A stretch of 64,000 bases of DNA from positions 62,001 to 126,000 of the forward strand of contig NZ_SIXF01000016.1 of NCBI RefSeq assembly GCF_004310665.1, read 5' to 3'. A program made the position numbers and the translations under genes. Origin of the DNA: Pedobacter kyonggii. Lineage in GTDB: Bacteria > Bacteroidota > Bacteroidia > Sphingobacteriales > Sphingobacteriaceae. The notes beneath the pieces were generated by a model that made no database searches, was not told the DNA's origin, and saw only the letters and a list, made by a program, of their open reading frames with translations. Of the stretch, positions 62,078 to 64,000 are shown piece after piece. The stretch's first letter is position 1, and every line of letters begins with the position of its first letter.

Positions 62078-62590
62078 ATGATAAGCACAATTCTAATCCT
62101 ATTAAACTTATTGGTGTCGCCACCAAAAAATGTTTACGATTTCAGCTTTAAAACCATTGATGGTAAAGAAATTAAACTATCGAAATTTAAAGGAAAAAAA
62201 ATCTTAATTGTTAACACGGCTTCTAAATGTGGTTTTACCCCGCAGTATGAAGATTTAGAAAAACTTCAAAAGCAATATGGTAAAAAGGTAGTATTAATTG
62301 GTTTCCCTGCGGGTAACTTTGGCGGACAGGAGTTTTCTACCAATGCAGAGATTAAAGAATTCTGTACGGGAAAGTATAATGTATCTTTTATGTTGGCAGA
62401 GAAGAGCAGTGTGAAAGGTGATGATATCAGTCCATTGTTTAAATATTTAACTTCTCAAACCAATACGGAAGAGCAAGGTGATATTAAATGGAACTTTGAG
62501 AAATTCTTGATCAATGAAAAAGGAGAATTGGTACACCGTTTCCGTTCTAAAACAAAACCTACTGACGAAGCGATTGTAAAGAACTTATAA
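62078..62590 (+). CDS. Glutathione-peroxidase-family thiol peroxidase
   Basis: The 170-residue protein reduces peroxides, usually with thioredoxin in bacteria. The catalytic Cys is in NTASKCGFTPQY near residue 50, with Gln in FPAGNFGGQE and Trp in KWNFEKFL completing the triad. The N-terminal 14-17 residues are hydrophobic and may be a short signal or anchor, so it may be periplasmic. A long perfect hairpin terminator follows. Confidence 0.93.
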   Translation: MISTILILLNLLVSPPKNVYDFSFKTIDGKEIKLSKFKGKKILIVNTASKCGFTPQYEDLEKLQKQYGKKVVLIGFPAGNFGGQEFSTNAEIKEFCTGKYNVSFMLAEKSSVKGDDISPLFKYLTSQTNTEEQGDIKWNFEKFLINEKGELVHRFRSKTKPTDEAIVKNL

Positions 62591-62593
62591 AGC

Positions 62594-62639
62594 TTAGGGT
62601 TTAGAGGTTAGCGTTTAAATACTAACCTCTAAACCCTAA
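62594..62639. terminator. Bidirectional long-stem terminator
   Basis: Perfect 18-bp arms at 62594-62611 and 62622-62639 with a 10-base loop lie 3 bases after the peroxidase stop and 9 bases before the convergent aquaporin stop. The A+T content of the stem ends makes it usable in both directions, though no long T-run is present. Confidence 0.75.
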
Positions 62640-62648
62640 ACTATTAAC

Positions 62649-63356
62649 CTAGCTTTTCTCCAAAACTGTTTTCCAGACTAAGGCACTGAGCGCCGCACCA
62701 ATAATGGGTGCTACAATAAAGAGCCAAACCTGGCTTAAGGCTTCTCCACCGACCAAAAGTGCAGGGCCAATACTTCTTGCCGGATTTACTGATACACCCG
62801 TTACCGGAATGCCCACAATATGAATGAGTGTTAAACTTAACCCAATTGCAAGTCCTGCAAAGCCGCCGTTGATATTTTTAGTTGAGGTTGAGCCAAAAAT
62901 CACCAGTAAGAAAATAAAGGTGAGTACAATTTCTGCAATAAAACCAGCATGTAAGCTGTAATGCTGTGGAGATAGTGCTGCAAAACCATTTTGCCCTAAT
63001 CCATTTGTTGCTAAAGAATATTCCGGCTTTCCTGAGGCAATTTGCAGTAAAATAAATGCGCCTGCGATGCCGCCTAATACCTGAGCCACAATGTAATAAG
63101 CGGCTTCAGTAATTTTCATCCGGCCAGCGATTACCATTCCGATTGAAATTGCCGGATTAATGTGACAGCCAGAAATGTGCCCAATAGCATAAGCCATTGC
63201 CGTGACTGATAAGCCAAAGGCAAAAGATATGCCTAATAAGCCTACGCCGGTTGTGCCATTTGCGCCAGCTATAACCGCGCTGCCACAACCCATTAAAACC
63301 AATACGAGCGTGCCTAGAAATTCGGCACTGAATTTAGAAAGTTTACTTGTCTCCAT
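62649..63356 (-). CDS. Aquaporin (MIP family, AqpZ-like)
   Basis: The 235-residue six-span channel lets water cross the inner membrane. Two NPA boxes are intact: GCHINPAISIGM near residue 65 and VSVNPARSIGPAL near 192. The His in SGCHINPA and Arg after the second NPA are typical of orthodox water channels (AqpZ) rather than glycerol facilitators. Length is normal. It lies downstream of an MBL-fold gene on the same strand. Confidence 0.95.
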   Translation of the reverse strand: METSKLSKFSAEFLGTLVLVLMGCGSAVIAGANGTTGVGLLGISFAFGLSVTAMAYAIGHISGCHINPAISIGMVIAGRMKITEAAYYIVAQVLGGIAGAFILLQIASGKPEYSLATNGLGQNGFAALSPQHYSLHAGFIAEIVLTFIFLLVIFGSTSTKNINGGFAGLAIGLSLTLIHIVGIPVTGVSVNPARSIGPALLVGGEALSQVWLFIVAPIIGAALSALVWKTVLEKS

Positions 63357-63710
63357 ATAATTTATTATTTAAAGGTTTAAATATTATATCCGGATGATTG
63401 TCAAACGAATATAACTAAAAAATTAGAATATAAAATGGAATAAAATGCTGGTGATTTAGCCTGATTGAATTACGAAATTTTAGACAAGAGAAAGGGGCTT
63501 AAATCCATAAGCCCCATTTAAACCAAACAAACTATTTATGAAGTTTATATAAAACCCATATTAGAATAAAATGTTTTGATGAAAATTAAAATTATTTACA
63601 ATTTTTGCGGGTAATTATGGTTTTGACTAGCCAATTGCCATTTTTTGCTCAAAATAAGCCCCGCTGTAACTAAATTGATAGACAACGGCAAACTATTTTT
63701 GATTTAGGTG
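63357..63710. other. 354-base AT-rich gap upstream of the aquaporin
   Basis: No open frame is seen. A small hairpin (GGGGCTT at 63494-63500 with AAGCCCC at 63509-63515) lies in the middle and may terminate the MBL-fold transcript, read on the minus strand. The aquaporin promoter is expected here but no consensus was found. Confidence 0.35.
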
Positions 63711-64000
63711 TTAAAATAGGTTGAGTTGTTCTGGCTGATACAGGTTAGGGTCAAAATTGTAGACTTCGGGTGTGTTTTGAGTATTGCTTACATAATACAG
63801 CGCTGTTTCCTCATATCTTGAAGCTACTTTAACAAAAGTATTGCCGGCAACATTTTTAAAAAGATTTTCAACCAGCTCTGGGTCGTTGTTGTCTTTTGAT
63901 AAGTGGCTCAGTAATAAATGACTCATGTACGGCGCTCTGTGGTTGATGAAAAGCTCTAACGCCTGTGTATTGCTTAAGTGACCATGCCCACTCGTAATCC
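63711..64000 (-). CDS. MBL-fold metallo-hydrolase, C-terminal part (partial)
   Basis: The last 96 residues are in the window; the gene continues beyond base 64000. The frame reads ITSGHGHLSNTQALEL, then INHRAPYMSHLLLSHLSKDNND, and ends about 70 residues later. The HGHLSN motif and the LLLSHLS segment are typical of YycJ/WalJ-like metallo-beta-lactamase-fold exonucleases or hydrolases, with the His as a metal ligand. The N-terminal HxHxDH motif is outside the window. The exact substrate is unknown. Confidence 0.75.
   Translation of the reverse strand, partial: ITSGHGHLSNTQALELFINHRAPYMSHLLLSHLSKDNNDPELVENLFKNVAGNTFVKVASRYEETALYYVSNTQNTPEVYNFDPNLYQPEQLNLF

Overview
The window reads as chromosomal DNA of a Bacteroidota bacterium, most like Pedobacter and relatives in the Sphingobacteriaceae (inference from gene families and style; no rRNA gene is present). 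Clues are the low GC content, weak Shine-Dalgarno sites, DUF3606, DUF6686 and DUF3095 family proteins, an AcrB/OprM-type efflux operon end, a PBP1C/alpha-2-macroglobulin pair, a topoisomerase I with a Lys/Ala tail, and dispersed GTCAT...GACG-type intergenic repeats.

Positions 1-19.5 kb are ordinary accessory and housekeeping genes. They comprise the end of an RND efflux pump and its outer-membrane factor, a secreted VOC protein, a serine hydrolase, two small DUF3606 proteins, DNA ligase D (without a Ku gene in view), a Dabb protein and small DUF proteins. A PAS histidine kinase, an aldo/keto reductase, an aldose epimerase facing a HAD phosphatase, a Crp-like regulator, a PAP2 phosphatase, an orphan Vsr-like nuclease, a sterol-desaturase-like membrane protein and a YhhN protein follow.

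Positions 19.95-47.6 kb form one uninterrupted plus-strand gene cluster encoding a contractile injection system of the eCIS type (Afp/PVC/AlgoCIS-like). The order is Pvc16-like terminator, an unrecognised protein, two sheaths, two tube proteins, a 53-aa DUF5908 protein, a LysM-type hub protein, a VgrG-like spike, PAAR tip, gp25, two giant baseplate proteins, an unrecognised 1222-aa coiled-coil protein, tape measure, AAA+ ATPase, a 1325-aa DUF4157 (eCIS core) cargo protein and a leucine-rich-repeat protein. Genes are nearly all butted together. A perfect 11-bp-arm palindrome sits just before the first gene. The 1325-aa protein is the most interesting item: it carries four N-terminal CxxC repeats, an HExxH-bearing DUF4157 domain, a phospholipase-A2-like C..HD.C motif and a C-terminal segment with a nucleotidyltransferase-like GS...DxD pattern. 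No classical tail-fibre gene is recognisable. An unsecreted SH3-amidase lies convergently at the end of the cluster.

Positions 47.6-64 kb return to general functions. They hold PBP1C and an alpha-2-macroglobulin split by a frameshifted REP-associated (RAYT) transposase with flanking palindromes, then an NTF2-like protein, a conserved hypothetical gene, topA, a 600-bp non-coding stretch, glutathione peroxidase, aquaporin and the end of an MBL-fold hydrolase. No tRNA, rRNA, CRISPR array, integrase or attachment site was recognised.
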